In this document: positions 32,501 to 42,940 of the stretch, piece after piece
Position numbering within the stretch: position 1 is the first letter of the stretch
Layout: the number at the start of each line of letters is the position of its first letter
From: Rhizodiscina lignyota
Taxonomy: Eukaryota > Ascomycota > Dothideomycetes > Aulographales > Rhizodiscinaceae
NCBI GenBank assembly: GCA_010015805.1
Contig: ML978121.1
Coordinates: 62,001 to 126,000, forward strand
Length of the DNA: 64,000 bases
Direction of reading: 5' to 3'
Made by a program: the position numbers and the translations under genes
Notes under the pieces: generated by a model
Databases searched by the model: none
What the model was told of the DNA's origin: nothing
What the model saw: the letters and a program-made list of their open reading frames with translations, nothing else

Positions 32501-33161
32501 CTAATCCTCAACTTCCTTATCGCACACAGCCCAGAGTGCCATGTTAACGTCTTGCCAGAACTCAGCGGGTGCTCTTACGACATCCGAGATACTGTGCTGA
32601 TTCGATGCAACTCTTGTTCGTTCCATAGTGATCCACGATTCTTTTCCACGGAAGGCCCACATATCCACAAGCAAGAGCCATAATTTGGACTTCTTTGGAA
32701 GTTGGGCATGGACTCTACCAACAAGCGAAGTTGGATAACGATTGTACTTTTCGGTGGCGGCGATAAGAGCATCGATTATGTTGTTCTGAAAGGCGCTGTC
32801 TTTGATCGCGTGCCCGAGGACGTAGAGCTCTGTGAGTCGGTCAAACTCTTCCGAGAGAGTATCTTGGTTTTCGTTGAGGTTGTAAACAACACCACGGTAC
32901 AGCCATTGAACGTAATGACTGATGACTTCTGGTGAATGGTCGCGTAGCACGATAGGATCATTAATTTCCATCTCTGTTCTTCTTTGAGGGGTCCAGGCGG
33001 TCTTGAAAGAAGTCAGAGGATTGCTTGAGGACGTTTGCGTGCACGAAAGTCGACTCGCTCGGTCGTGTTGCTGCTTGAATCTCGACAACGTCACCCAACT
33101 GCGGCAATGCGTCTTTAAGCTCAGCACGTGAAGAACGACTCGAAGGTATCGTGTGCGCCAT
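32501..33161 (-). pseudogene. BTB/POZ domain gene broken by a frameshift
   Basis: BTB domains mediate dimerisation and often Cullin-3 binding. The first frame starts at ATG 33159-33161 (MAHTIPSSRSS) and reads a typical fungal BTB beginning: LGDVVEIQAATRPSESTFVH, then ANVLKQSSDFFQDRLD. It stops at 32961-32963. A second frame, shifted by one register, continues the same domain with DPIVLRDHSPEVISHYVQWL, then YVLGHAIKDSAFQNNIIDAL and a Trp-rich end, to a stop at 32501. The break lies in 32962-32985 and no GT-AG pair explains it. Either the gene is a pseudogene or one base was miscalled. The predicted product would be about 219 residues, normal for the family. Confidence 0.75.
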
Positions 33162-33652
33162 TGTTGACAAGAATCATTTGCTGTATTCTGTTCGTGGAGG
33201 CCGTGTTGATGTGGATGAGGTGTGAAGCTGGAGGAAGTAGAAGTGGAGTTGGGCAACAAATTGTATTTGTTGTGCTCTTGAGGAGCTTGAAAGAGAAAGC
33301 ACTGAACACGCGTAATTTGGACGCTTTTGTTGTGCGCAATGACACGTATCCGGGTTGATTAATTCTTCCGCGGCTCTGAAAAGTTGAAGCTGATCCCGTC
33401 CTCAATATGCGTCACAATATATGACGCCAGTGGCTGCCTAGCCCCTTTTAGGTTCGTCAAGTGTTGATGTTCATGAGTGATGCGTAAATTTGAAACTAAT
33501 AAATACCATAGATAAATCAGAGAGAGCTCATAGATACTCTAGTTTAAAGTTCTATCAAGAAAGAGATGCCGAAAGGAGGGACACCAGTTGGAATAGAGAT
33601 CGACGCCAACGAATATAACAAATAGAAAAGGCAAGCACATCCAGATGCATGC
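33162..33652. other. Intergenic, AT-rich
   Basis: 491 bases between the BTB gene (transcribed away) and the 3' end of the secreted protein gene. No gene or repeat seen. Confidence 0.45.
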
Positions 33653-34071
33653 TTAGAAGCATGCGAAATTCTGCTGAATTGTGACACCCCCCGGGCATGA
33701 AATAGTCGACGACTGAAACTCGCAGTTAGAGTTAAATGATCCGTCTTGATCCAAGCTCAAGCCATTTCCACCACAGCCCTCAAATTCGAATGGTCCGTTA
33801 TTGCCATCGACATCAAAACTGATGCCACAGGGATCCGAATTAGAATCGACGATCGTAGTAAAACCCGAACAGACATCAGGAGTACCATTGGTGCTTTGCG
33901 GTGAAGAGAGATTAGCGAGTATCAGAGCACTTGAAATGGTGGCCCTCACTAGGCAACCTGAGACTGTGAACCATCCTCACCCGTGCGCAATGCGAGGAAG
34001 ACGGTGGCGCTAGCAAGTGGCGAGCTCAGGACGGCGAGGATGACAGTGGTCGAGATGTTGGAGTAACGCAT
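33653..34071 (-). CDS. Small secreted six-cysteine protein (effector-like), unknown function
   Basis: Two exons, 34071-33950 and 33893-33653, flank a 56-base intron (GTGAGG, branch CGCTAAT, AAAG) and give 120 residues. The join makes a TAC codon and keeps the frame. Residues 1-22 (MRYSNISTTVILAVLSSPLA) form a signal peptide with a likely cut after LASA. The mature part has exactly six cysteines (VCSG, PCGI, GCGG, NCEF, SCPG, ACF), suggesting three disulfides, and many Gly/Ser/Asn/Asp residues. No family is recognised. Size, secretion and cysteine content fit fungal effector-like or cell-surface proteins; that is inference. It borders a block of decayed repeats. Confidence 0.72.
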
Positions 34072-34334
34072 GATGAGATTTCAGTGAGGACTGTTGGAAG
34101 TAGAATAAGGAATGTTGAAACGCTGGAAATGAGTTGATATCGAAAGATGTTTAGTGACTATACTGAAATATCCTTCTAATGCCGTCCCTTTTATATGCGT
34201 TGACTGCTCCGTACAGCCTCCAAATACATGGCTGACGCTGATACCCAATTTATGCGTACATTGCACCGCTGATCTTATTATAGCTAAATTATGTGTTGAG
34301 CCAGGCTATGAGCATGAGTTATGAGCTTGCGAAG

Positions 34335-34640
34335 TCACTTCAGCTAAAAATGAACGGGGCTGAGATATGTATGTCTGCCAATTAATGATCCTGTTTGGCC
34401 ACGATTCACGAAATTGAATATAGTCAGAGACACTCACCCCCATTTCAGTAAGTGCGCTTCAGGAAATCCAAGTAGGTTTTATTCGGAGAAACTCAGGCCA
34501 ATCGTTACTTTCAGCATAGGTCAGTGATGCACGGTCATGTGTGTGCAAGCCATTCCTTCTTTGGTCGACGAGACCTGATTGGGTACATATACATCCTGAT
34601 TGGACTCCGGTTGACCACCTACTTCCTGAAATGAGGGTGA
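34335..34640 (+). repeat. Decayed repeat copy 1
   Basis: Begins CTTCAGCTAAAAATGAAC and includes a degenerate intron-like segment (GTAGGT at about 34471 to TTTCAG near 34513). The block GACCTGATTGGGTACATATA near 34570 matches copy 3 with mainly C-to-T and G-to-A differences. Confidence 0.5.
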
Positions 34641-34749
34641 CAGCGGACTCGCCAATCGTACTTGTAGAACCACGACAAATTACAAAATTTCCGTGCTGAG
34701 TAAATGATGTGTGGAAGCAGGCTACTGGCATAAGTTCTGGGCATACGAT

Positions 34750-34870
34750 GTCCCTTCAGCTGAAATGGAAATTCTAGATGGGGCTGAGGCACGTATCAGA
34801 ATTCAAATGTCGGATTATTTGCACCCACAAAGGGAAATCCTTGGCGCCGAAAATAAGACTATCTTTTAAG
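34750..34870 (+). repeat. Decayed repeat copy 2 (5' part only)
   Basis: CTTCAGCTGAAATGGAAATT resembles the start of copy 1. The segment TCAGAATTCAAATGTCGGAT onward aligns with the first exon-like part of copy 3 at about 35115. The part after that exon is missing. Confidence 0.45.
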
Positions 34871-35094
34871 TAATTTTCACAGTTATGCGTCGGGGAGCTT
34901 CTACTACAGTTTTCTCAGGCCCTCGCAGACCGAACAAAATCACGGCCGAGTCACCAATGCAATCGCACAGAAACTAGACTGTCCACGAGCCACATCTACA
35001 GGACTTTTATTGTCAGTGCTACCTCAACTACACGACATCATAAATCACCCTGGTTAGATTATTCACAGAAAATCATTCCTCTATCCAGCCTACA

Positions 35095-35465
35095 CAGTTT
35101 TCATGCCGGCTGTGTCGGAATTGAATACAGGGGGTAATTTGCAGCCACCAAAGGGGAATCTTTGCGCTCCAATTACGGTCCTAGATGTCAATTACGACAA
35201 TACAGGCAAGGGCGAGTGTCATGAAGCGCCCTTTCAGAAGATGTAAGTTTTGTTCTGAGAGAAGCTAACCAATCATAACTTTCAGTGGTAGAGAATTACG
35301 TGTGCGCGGGCCTAATCCAGTTGGAGGTAAAAGAGCCCTGGCGCTTCAGGCTCGGTCTCAATAATGCGAATAAGCTATTCCTCCTTTAATCGATAAGATC
35401 TGATTGGATGTATATACCCTAAAAAGATTAGGTTGACTACTTTCTGAATTAGGGGTGGCTGCATA
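35095..35465 (+). repeat. Decayed repeat copy 3, gene-like with a good intron
   Basis: The best preserved copy. From an ATG at 35103 a frame is open for about 46 codons (containing NLQPPKGNLCAPITVLDV). It then reaches a well-formed intron: donor GTAAGT at about 35241, branch GCTAAC, acceptor TTTCAG near 35285. It continues for 25 codons to a stop. The total is about 72 residues, unrecognised. It may be a remnant of a real small gene or of a mobile element. Confidence 0.45.
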
Positions 35466-36015
35466 CTGGTCCCGGCCTGTAGAGTGTGGGGCATGGCGTG
35501 CGATGCGACTTCAAGAGAGGATCTAGAATACAATCTTTGCATAATGGCCTTCGAAAGTGTGTCATCCTGTATACAGAAGATAAGCATAGTCAACGCCTTG
35601 CTTAAGCTTGAATTTGTGATATCAAACTTAGTCGACAGTTGAAGCGGGAGAGATTTGACTAGAGTTGCATACACACGACATGTCTACGTATACGAGAGGT
35701 GAAACGATCTAACTGCGAAATTTAGTAGCACATTTTTTCGGATTATTTTCTTCTGAAAACCGAACGTCCGTTAGGCAACAACTGCCACACACTATGAAAG
35801 ATCGCGATCGTGACCGGGACCAGCTTCTGCTCTACCGCACGTTGCACTGAGTAGATAAGAAATGACGTTGCCGTGCTAAGAGTTGGTGCGGCATGATACG
35901 GTGTATGGTGAGCAGCACGCGCGATGGTTTGTTGCAAGCAACTCGTACGAACCAAGGGATCCATTCGTTCAGACGCACAAACACCTCTTCTAACTTGAGA
36001 ATAATGCTCTCTTGC

Positions 36016-36496
36016 TCATTGTTCATCAAATGCATCATTACAGTACTCATCCGCGAGCTCATTCTCGTCTATTGATATCCATGTGTACCTTACGGTTCCT
36101 ATCTCCATTACTTTATCGTCAAGGTCGGATGCCTCCTCGATCAGATCTCGATTCGCAACTTCGTAACCCGCAGCAGTCGTCCAGTCGTTCTTGACCCACT
36201 TGTGGATCCACTCGTTCATACATCCGATCGCGTACTTAGAGTCAGAGAAGATTCTGAGGTCAATATCCGGATCTGAATCCAGCTCGTCGTATTTGTCCAG
36301 AGCCATCTCCAATCCTAAGATAATGGCGAGAATCTCCGCTCGCTGGTTCGTCGGAAAAGGGTCTCGAGACAGCTTCCTCGTGCGGTAAACATGTCCGCCC
36401 CATTTCTTCATGTGTACGGCGGCAGCAGCGCCGATGGCACCTGGTCTACCATTGCCTCTACATCCGCCATCGACATATATGCATGCGGTACCCCAT
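36016..36496 (-). pseudogene. RNase H-type protein, copy 1, 5' end broken
   Basis: RNase H cleaves RNA in RNA-DNA hybrids. The frame from 36482 to 36016 contains IYVDGGCRGNG, PTNQRAEILAIILGLEMALD, FSDSKYAIGCMNEWIHKWV and ELADEYCN, supplying the four acidic catalytic positions (Asp, Glu, Asp, Asp). It has no ATG before VDGG; the first ATG in frame is at 36411, past the first catalytic Asp. An ATG at 36494-36496 (MGYRMH) sits one register off, with the break inside an AT dinucleotide run (36474-36482), so loss of two bases is the simplest explanation. The protein closely resembles the intact copy at 46511-47017. Confidence 0.65.
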
Positions 36497-37617
36497 ATCA
36501 GCGATCAAAATTGGCAACGAGGATAGTCGAGAGGAGAAGCCTGGCGTTCGTCTCTTCCAAGGAATCGATTGGTGTGATTCGATTGTTCGTCTTCTGTGCG
36601 GAATACTCTAGAAGTGCCCTTTAAAGAAAGCATCGGCCTAGTAGTGAAAGGAGATCCCCGCTCTCCGACGAACGAAGACCGGACTGGGGTCGGCTCTTGT
36701 GTCGGAGTAAGAATGATCGATGTGAGTTGATTGAGGAAGGAGGCCCCGCGAGCAGTGCAGGATTTATATACAGGAGGGCGCTGAGGCGCACTGATCGCTT
36801 CCTGACATCTTATCAAGTCAAAAGGGGGAGCGGCGGGTAACAAAGAAGCTTCGTGACCAGTGGCTGCTCCGCAACTAGTCATGACTCATGGTCAAGCTGC
36901 AAGTTCTAGAGCCAGATCCTGGGGTACAGATGGATCAGCTAGATCTACGCCGGGGACTGTAGACGGAACATAAAATCAGACTTTAACAATTACATACAAT
37001 AGGATAGCCCTCCGAATGGCCGTACAAGTTTCCATGATTGAAGCGGAGCTTCTTCTACTAGTACTAAGGGATCGAAATTTCAATACCCCTGTCGTTGAGT
37101 TGAACGATGCGATACGATTGGCCAGATTCGAAATGGGGTATTGGCTGAGAATGGACCTTGGCATTTCGTGACAGAGGTAGGGATACTAAACTTTTAAAAA
37201 GACCCGAGATATAGCCGGTAGGTACTATGTACCTAAAACCTAGGTAGCTATGTACCCGTAACTGATAGGGCTAAGGAGGATATAAGGCGGTGTCTTGGGT
37301 CTTCCTAATCTCTACTCAACCGCCCGAGTATGTATGTTTCTGCCAATCTGCGAGACCACGTCTCAGAGCAAGCATACCAACCAGTACCACTCGCGAGTGT
37401 GCGTACTTTATTGGATGTGTTTGCAATTGGATGTTTAAATTTCTGAAGTGACAAACTCCGCACCGAAGAGAGCTAGAGTTCGTCCAACGACCACCTGCTT
37501 CGAAACGCTCGAATTCTCTTACAAGACATGTTCAAACATGACAAACGCTCATAGACACTGAGCCAAGAAACCTAACTACCTCCACGGCCTTTTTGGAAAT
37601 TATCTTCTATATAACGC
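36497..37617. other. Intergenic with short inverted repeats
   Basis: 1.1 kb without a supported gene. 37220-37265 contains several TAGGTA/GTACCT inverted motifs that could form small hairpins; similar motifs are common in fungal intergenic DNA. No element boundaries are visible. Confidence 0.45.
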
Positions 37618-39759
37618 TTACCGAATGCTCATGACGTCCCTGGATATTTCATACCTACCACCCCACCACATCTCGTTATTCACCAATTCACTGACCATAA
37701 TGTCACTCCTCTCAGGAAATGTCATGCGCGTTAACCACTCACCACGGTCATTACACCAAGCCAAGTATGTTCCGCACAACTGATGGGTGAATGTCAGATA
37801 GCCGACTATATCGCACCGTCCATCCATACGTCTGACAATTAACGCGAGCTGCCCATTGACAACCTCACGCACGACCATGAGCTGGGATGCTTCTCTGTCA
37901 TATGGGATGACCGTCCATAGAACTTCCCGCTGGGGTTGTTCAGTGACGAGTCCTGTCGTTTCGATAGTCACTGCAACCATTGCCTTGGTGTTAAGCACAT
38001 CCATTGGTGTCTTTTCCAGAAGTTCTCGAATCATCGGCACCATGTCGCGTATCAGAAATCCATCACTGGCTCCACTAATTGCCGTTCCCAACAGTTTCAG
38101 GGTCTCGCCTATGAAATTCATTTGTGCAGCTAGAACAGTGACGCCATCGATCCGCTGGACCAGTGCCGGTGTTCCCTGGAGTTTCACCTGCGTGATAGGC
38201 TGTCGAAGTAAAACCTCCAGATGTCGTAACGTGTCCGCTCGTCCTGTAAATAGCGGGGTGCCAGGAAAGTCTCCCGGATGTTGTGCGTTACTCTGCGCAT
38301 GCAGTGTGGCATAGTCTACGATGTTGATGTCAACACTGCCAAGCATTGCCGTAGTATTTGCTTGCCAGGCAAAAATGCGGAATTTTGCCTTCTGCTCGTT
38401 TGGGATTGTGGCTCGAATTGCGCTGAGGACTTTTTGCAGTGCTTCGGCATAAGTGTCACCTTTGTCGTATGGGTATTCGAGATTGCACATCGACGCCCAG
38501 CATGCTACCAAGTCCGCCTCGAAGCGCGCCTCTCGCTTTGACGCGGCAAACCCATTGAGCATCGTGCTCAGGCGACTAGTGAGTGAGTGAAAAGAGTCGG
38601 ATGGGCGCTGACCGCGAAGTTCGAACTGTTCATGTAAAGGCTTCTTTTTCTGCCCAAATAAGGGGTGAACCGGAGAGCTCGACGTACGGAGGCCCAGGAC
38701 TTTATCTACCCCAAGAGAAGGCATGATATTCTGGAAGCTATGTTCGGATTCATCTTTGACAGCCTCATCGGGCGAGAGAAAGGCCAGTTCATCAGGAAAC
38801 AGTCTCTTGACGGTGTTGAACAGCCTGGGAATTTCGCCTCTTGAGAAACCGAGGCTGATCTCCGCATATTGGCCTTGCTGAAGTTTATAAATCGAGGTCA
38901 ATGTCGCTGCATATAGAACGGAGTATTTGACATTCCGAATGATTTCCGGACTGCCTTCAAAGCCAACATCGATGTCCATTGCCATTGCCCACTCCTGGAA
39001 TGTCCAAGCTCGCCGCCAATAGGTCCATGAATGAAATTTTTGCGAGAACTCTTCCACGAGAGCGTAAAACTCCTTGCAGGTCTTACTCAGCTGACTGTCA
39101 GGGTAAGGCTCTTCATTCTCAGTGAAGGCCATTCGATTCTGATTGATGAATTTCGCTTTGTCCGCCAAGGCAGCCAACAGTTGGAAAGCAGCTTGGTCAG
39201 ATGCAGGGAGCAGCACAGCGACTGCGCCGGCATCCGCGTAGACTTGGCCCATTCGCGAGATCTGCCGTGCCACATCAGCAGGGTCGTCCTGATTTATTGA
39301 CATGCAATCTAGCCAAATGGGCTGATCCGCGGTAGCCAGGCGTGCAATGTTGACGAACTTCTCGGCATTTTGCAAGTCTATCGCAAAGTTGGACCTGCAT
39401 TGAGTGCAATACACCGGCAGTTTGACAGTCTGGCCCCAGACATATGATATAGCTTTGTAGCCAGGTGTTTGAGCAGCTTGTGCTGAGCGAGATGAGTTGA
39501 CTTTGGTCTGTAGTGGCTTTGGTAAGCCAGCAATGATGTGTGTGCGCCGGCCATCCTTATGGACGAAGGTGAACTGATCGGAACAGTACCGGCACGAGTC
39601 TAAGGTTATGAGAGCGCTGCCAGCAGTAGATGTGCGATGTACCAGCCCTGGTGCAGATTGAGACGGGCCTGAACCTCTCGGCACAGCTCTTTCACGAGGT
39701 CTGCTTGGAGGGAGAGGGTCAGCAACAAATTCACCTCGGTCACTGTTTTTCCAGCACAT
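37618..39759 (-). CDS. HET-domain (heterokaryon incompatibility) protein
   Basis: A single-exon 713-residue protein. HET domains trigger cell death when genetically different hyphae fuse and are TIR-related. Blocks in order: YKAISYVWG (101-109), IWLDCMSINQDDPADVARQI (148-167), MGQVYADA and WRRAWTFQEW (about 258-267), which define the HET domain. The C-terminal 430 residues have no domain that I recognise but contain DKGDTYAEAL-type and WGGRYEISRD blocks common in large HET proteins. Two CxxC pairs, CRYC (56-59) and CTQC (118-121), bracket the first HET motif and may bind zinc. The ATG at 39757-39759 is the first in the frame. No NACHT or repeat domain is fused. It lies in the accessory block between the two RNase H copies. 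Confidence 0.88.
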   Translation of the reverse strand: MCWKNSDRGEFVADPLPPSRPRERAVPRGSGPSQSAPGLVHRTSTAGSALITLDSCRYCSDQFTFVHKDGRRTHIIAGLPKPLQTKVNSSRSAQAAQTPGYKAISYVWGQTVKLPVYCTQCRSNFAIDLQNAEKFVNIARLATADQPIWLDCMSINQDDPADVARQISRMGQVYADAGAVAVLLPASDQAAFQLLAALADKAKFINQNRMAFTENEEPYPDSQLSKTCKEFYALVEEFSQKFHSWTYWRRAWTFQEWAMAMDIDVGFEGSPEIIRNVKYSVLYAATLTSIYKLQQGQYAEISLGFSRGEIPRLFNTVKRLFPDELAFLSPDEAVKDESEHSFQNIMPSLGVDKVLGLRTSSSPVHPLFGQKKKPLHEQFELRGQRPSDSFHSLTSRLSTMLNGFAASKREARFEADLVACWASMCNLEYPYDKGDTYAEALQKVLSAIRATIPNEQKAKFRIFAWQANTTAMLGSVDINIVDYATLHAQSNAQHPGDFPGTPLFTGRADTLRHLEVLLRQPITQVKLQGTPALVQRIDGVTVLAAQMNFIGETLKLLGTAISGASDGFLIRDMVPMIRELLEKTPMDVLNTKAMVAVTIETTGLVTEQPQREVLWTVIPYDREASQLMVVREVVNGQLALIVRRMDGRCDIVGYLTFTHQLCGTYLAWCNDRGEWLTRMTFPERSDIMVSELVNNEMWWGGRYEISRDVMSIR

Positions 39760-40401
39760 CTCCCTTATTGCGTATAATGAATGTAGGATGCCTTAAAATC
39801 GTGATGGCACCATAAATTGCGGATCATGAAATATGAGCCTTTATCTGCGCTGGTGCGGCTGAGCGTCCACACGCCAAGTGGTTCGAGACCCAGCCACGAG
39901 ACGTTAGCCAGAATATCGATCTATCAAATCAGAAGATGGAGGCATTTGCCTGGCTGCATTAGATTTCAACCCTCTGGGCCTTTGAAGATGATAAACACGA
40001 GTCGATCTCATTATTGAGTGAATATTCAGAAAGAGTAAAGAGAGCAAGAAAGTTTGAAGGTTCGACGCCAGAAGATACGATACGAGTCAGGCGGTAGCAC
40101 GCTCGGGACAGAGCTCTTTGCTCTGGAAACGAGTAGTCCATCGAACACTCCAGCGATGTAAGGCGCACATCCATAGGTATGGACTGTGCCTATGTTACAG
40201 TGCGACCACGCTGGGGGAAGAAGCAGGCCAGGCAGCAGTGTTGTGCAGTTGTGGCTTAAGGGGTGGCCCCATTTTTCTGGGCCAGGGCTGAGGCGCCTTG
40301 TGCGAATGCCGACGGGGTTCGGGAAGATCGTCGCGCCCCAAGTCCGATATGCCCTCTCTACCGTATCTTCATCACCGCGCGTGTCTCTCCACGTCTCTCC
40401 A
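39760..40401. other. Shared upstream region of HET and Zn2Cys6 genes
   Basis: 642 bases between divergent genes, presumed to hold both promoters. Open frames on both strands here show no family signal. Confidence 0.45.
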
Positions 40402-42442
40402 ATGTTCTCTTTAGCAAGTCTGTACCCGATGAACGGAACGGATTCGAGAGCGGTGGGTGGCACTGAGGCTGCCCGTCTCACATCGTCATATGGAAAATCT
40501 TGCGTCAATTGCGCCAGAAGCAAGACGCGGTGTTCATACAGCAGCAATAGCGCAATATGCGACAGGTATGTTCAGTTTCTTATGTTTTGTACTTTGACAA
40601 GTCAAGCATTCCGGGAATATTGAGCCTCTGGGCATCTACATATAGTTGGGCCGAATACAGTAGTCCAGTTGTCCTTCAGACACATGATCGCACCACCGCA
40701 AGCCTTACTTCTATTAATGCTCTGAAAATAAAGCTTGCTCAAAGGCTGATAAAGATATTAGATGTCATCGTTTAAATAAAGACTGCCAATTGGCCCCAAC
40801 AGCGCGACAGAAGAGGCCGTCCAAGAAGCCACTCTCGATAAATTCAGTAGCCAGCAGAACCGCTGCGCTGGAGGAGAAGCTCGATGGCATCGTCCAGTTA
40901 CTGGTTCCAACTGCAACTGAACCCTCAGACACCACAGCCTTTGAAAGGCCCACACCACCAATTTCGTCGGGCGGCTCTGTTGTGTCAGCTCCTGCGGGCT
41001 ATCCATTGGAATCCGAAGCCGAATGCACAGAATATCTTGAAACCTTTCGAATAAAGCTGACCCCCATGCTCCCGGCTGTATGCATCCCGTCCACAATGAC
41101 AGTAGACCAGATGCGGGAGCAACGTCCGTTCTTATGGCTTGTCATGAGAGCACTCTGCACAAAGGATTACGCTCGGCAACATACTCTCGGGAACAGTATC
41201 AGAAGGGAAATTGGAGACGTCTTGTTGATCCAAAATGTGAAGACACTGGACTTGCTTCTCGGAATCTTGGTCTTTACTAGTTGGACCCATTACTTCACTT
41301 ATGGTCGTGGCAATATGACTGTGGACCTCCAACTTGCAGTTGCAGTCGCTTACGATCTCGGCCTCAACAAGCCAGCTGCCATCCCGCCAACGATGATGCA
41401 CTACAGCGATCAAGGCTGTCCGAAGTATTCCAATCCTCCACAAAGGACAATGGAAGAGAGAAGAGCCATCATTGGTCTCTTTTTGTTAACTTCGGTGGCC
41501 GCGAACTACTTCGAGCGTATTGAGCCTCTGCGATGGACACCGTATCTGGATGAATGCCTGCGCCTGCTCCAAGAGAGTAAGGAGTATTCAACAGATGAAT
41601 TACTTGTCTGTCTGGTCCGCGGACAGCGAGTTCGAAACGGAATAGCGACTGTTCAATTGACTTCCTGTCTCGAATCTCCTGGAAGCTGCACTCTGCATGA
41701 CGCCTATGTCAAACTCTTCCTCTCACAAATAGACGAGATAAAAGGATCTCTCCCGATATATCTCAAATCAAATGCGATGCTGCAATTGCACTTCCTCAAC
41801 ACAGTTGTCAGCATTCACGAACACAGTCTTATCCCCTCAAAGCAGACATCGCTCGACCCTGGCGCCACAACAGACCGCATTCAGAATCTCCACTCCTGTT
41901 TCTCGGCCGTGAAAACATGGTTCACGGTTTTCTTCACCCTCGACGAGTTCCCTCTCAGCTGCTACCCGTATATCTCCATGATAACGCATTCACAGGCCGC
42001 ACACTGCATGGTCGCGCTCTTCCGTCTAACAACCTTCGAGTCACCTGGCATACCGTGGGATCGTCAGCGCGTCAGGCGAGAGTTCGACTTTGGCCAAGTG
42101 ATAAGGACATGGCTGGAGCGGTGGGAAGGTGCGCCTGCAGCTGCCGGCCTCGATGCTAGCGTTTGGTCTAATGTTGATGGCCCTCCGTGGGCAGCGACGC
42201 GGAAATACCTCTCAGCTATTATAAATTGGTGGGAGGCCAAGATTGCTCCGAGGCTGGTGACGGAAGTCAACGGCATGAGAGTTCAAGACGATACGGCGAG
42301 TATTGTGAGAACTATGTATACCGACGGTTCGCAACTGGAACCAGTTGAGCACGCGGATCAGAATCTAGAGTTTTTGGATGATGAGTGGATGAGAGATGTG
42401 TTGGGCCCGGGATACGATTTTTTCAGAGAACCATATGGCTGA
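40402..42442 (+). CDS. Zn2Cys6 transcription factor (Leu3/War1-like type)
   Basis: Two exons, 40402-40565 and 40762-42442, flank a 196-base intron (GTATGT...TTAG) that splits the zinc cluster. Joining restores C-x2-C-x6-C-x8-C-x2-C-x6-C: CVNCARSKTRC from exon 1, then ICDR with CHRLNKDC from exon 2. Length is 614 residues from ATG 40402, or 605 from ATG 40429. A coiled-coil-like SRTAALEEKLDGIVQLL follows the cluster. The middle contains LDLLLGILVFTSWTHYFTYG and LAVAVAYDLGLNKP, typical of the Leu3/War1 group of fungal regulators. An MFS transporter gene starts 500 bases downstream on the same strand, a common regulator-transporter pairing. Target genes are not known. Confidence 0.87.
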
Positions 42443-42940
42443 AGTTTCGCCGCTGGATACTAGACGGTCCTGATTTCCTTTTCTCCAGATGTACAACAGG
42501 CTATTCCCCACAACTTCGGGATTGACGAGGAATCGGAGATTTCTCCCTTGTGCTGCTATGCTCGATGGTCATTGCTAATTCCCGTTACACGGAAGGCACA
42601 AGGCAAAAGGGCGTTCATTCATCCTGCGTAACAACAAGCACACGCTCAAGTGAGAATCTATCGCAATTTCATCCGATTCATGCGAAGTCGGAAAGGCTAC
42701 AGCGCTAAGTTGGTTACCATGACTCTCGCGGGATCGACGCGGCCAAACCAGGACTCGAACGGATTTCGGGGTTGGTGCGCTTTCCACTCTCCGACATCCC
42801 TCTTTTTGTTTACTTAAAAGCAGAACCACCTCTTCTCCTCCAAAAAATGGACCTCCTACGAATTGCGGCAGCAGCAGCTTCTCTATTTCACTGTTGTCAT
42901 CTCACATCGTCTTGAGCGCCGTTCCCTTCCCACGGGGACC
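42443..42940. other. Intergenic between Zn2Cys6 and MFS genes
   Basis: 498 bases holding the MFS promoter. A GTTCGAGTCC-like element on the minus strand near 42750 is not part of a foldable tRNA. No gene seen. Confidence 0.5.

Larger units (their letters stand above)
34072..36015. other. Repeat-rich, gene-poor stretch
   Basis: 1.9 kb with no intact gene. It contains three diverged partial copies of one sequence (listed separately) and AT-rich filler. 35480-36015 has no structured element that I can see. Confidence 0.55.

Noticed and set aside
37220-37265. TAGGTA/GTACCT inverted motifs as a MITE
   Set aside because: No target-site duplication, no matching end at a plausible distance and no internal structure.
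42660-42800. Possible tRNA on the minus strand (GTTCGAGTCC near 42750)
   Set aside because: No acceptor, D or anticodon stems can be paired at the right spacing; only the B-box-like string is present.
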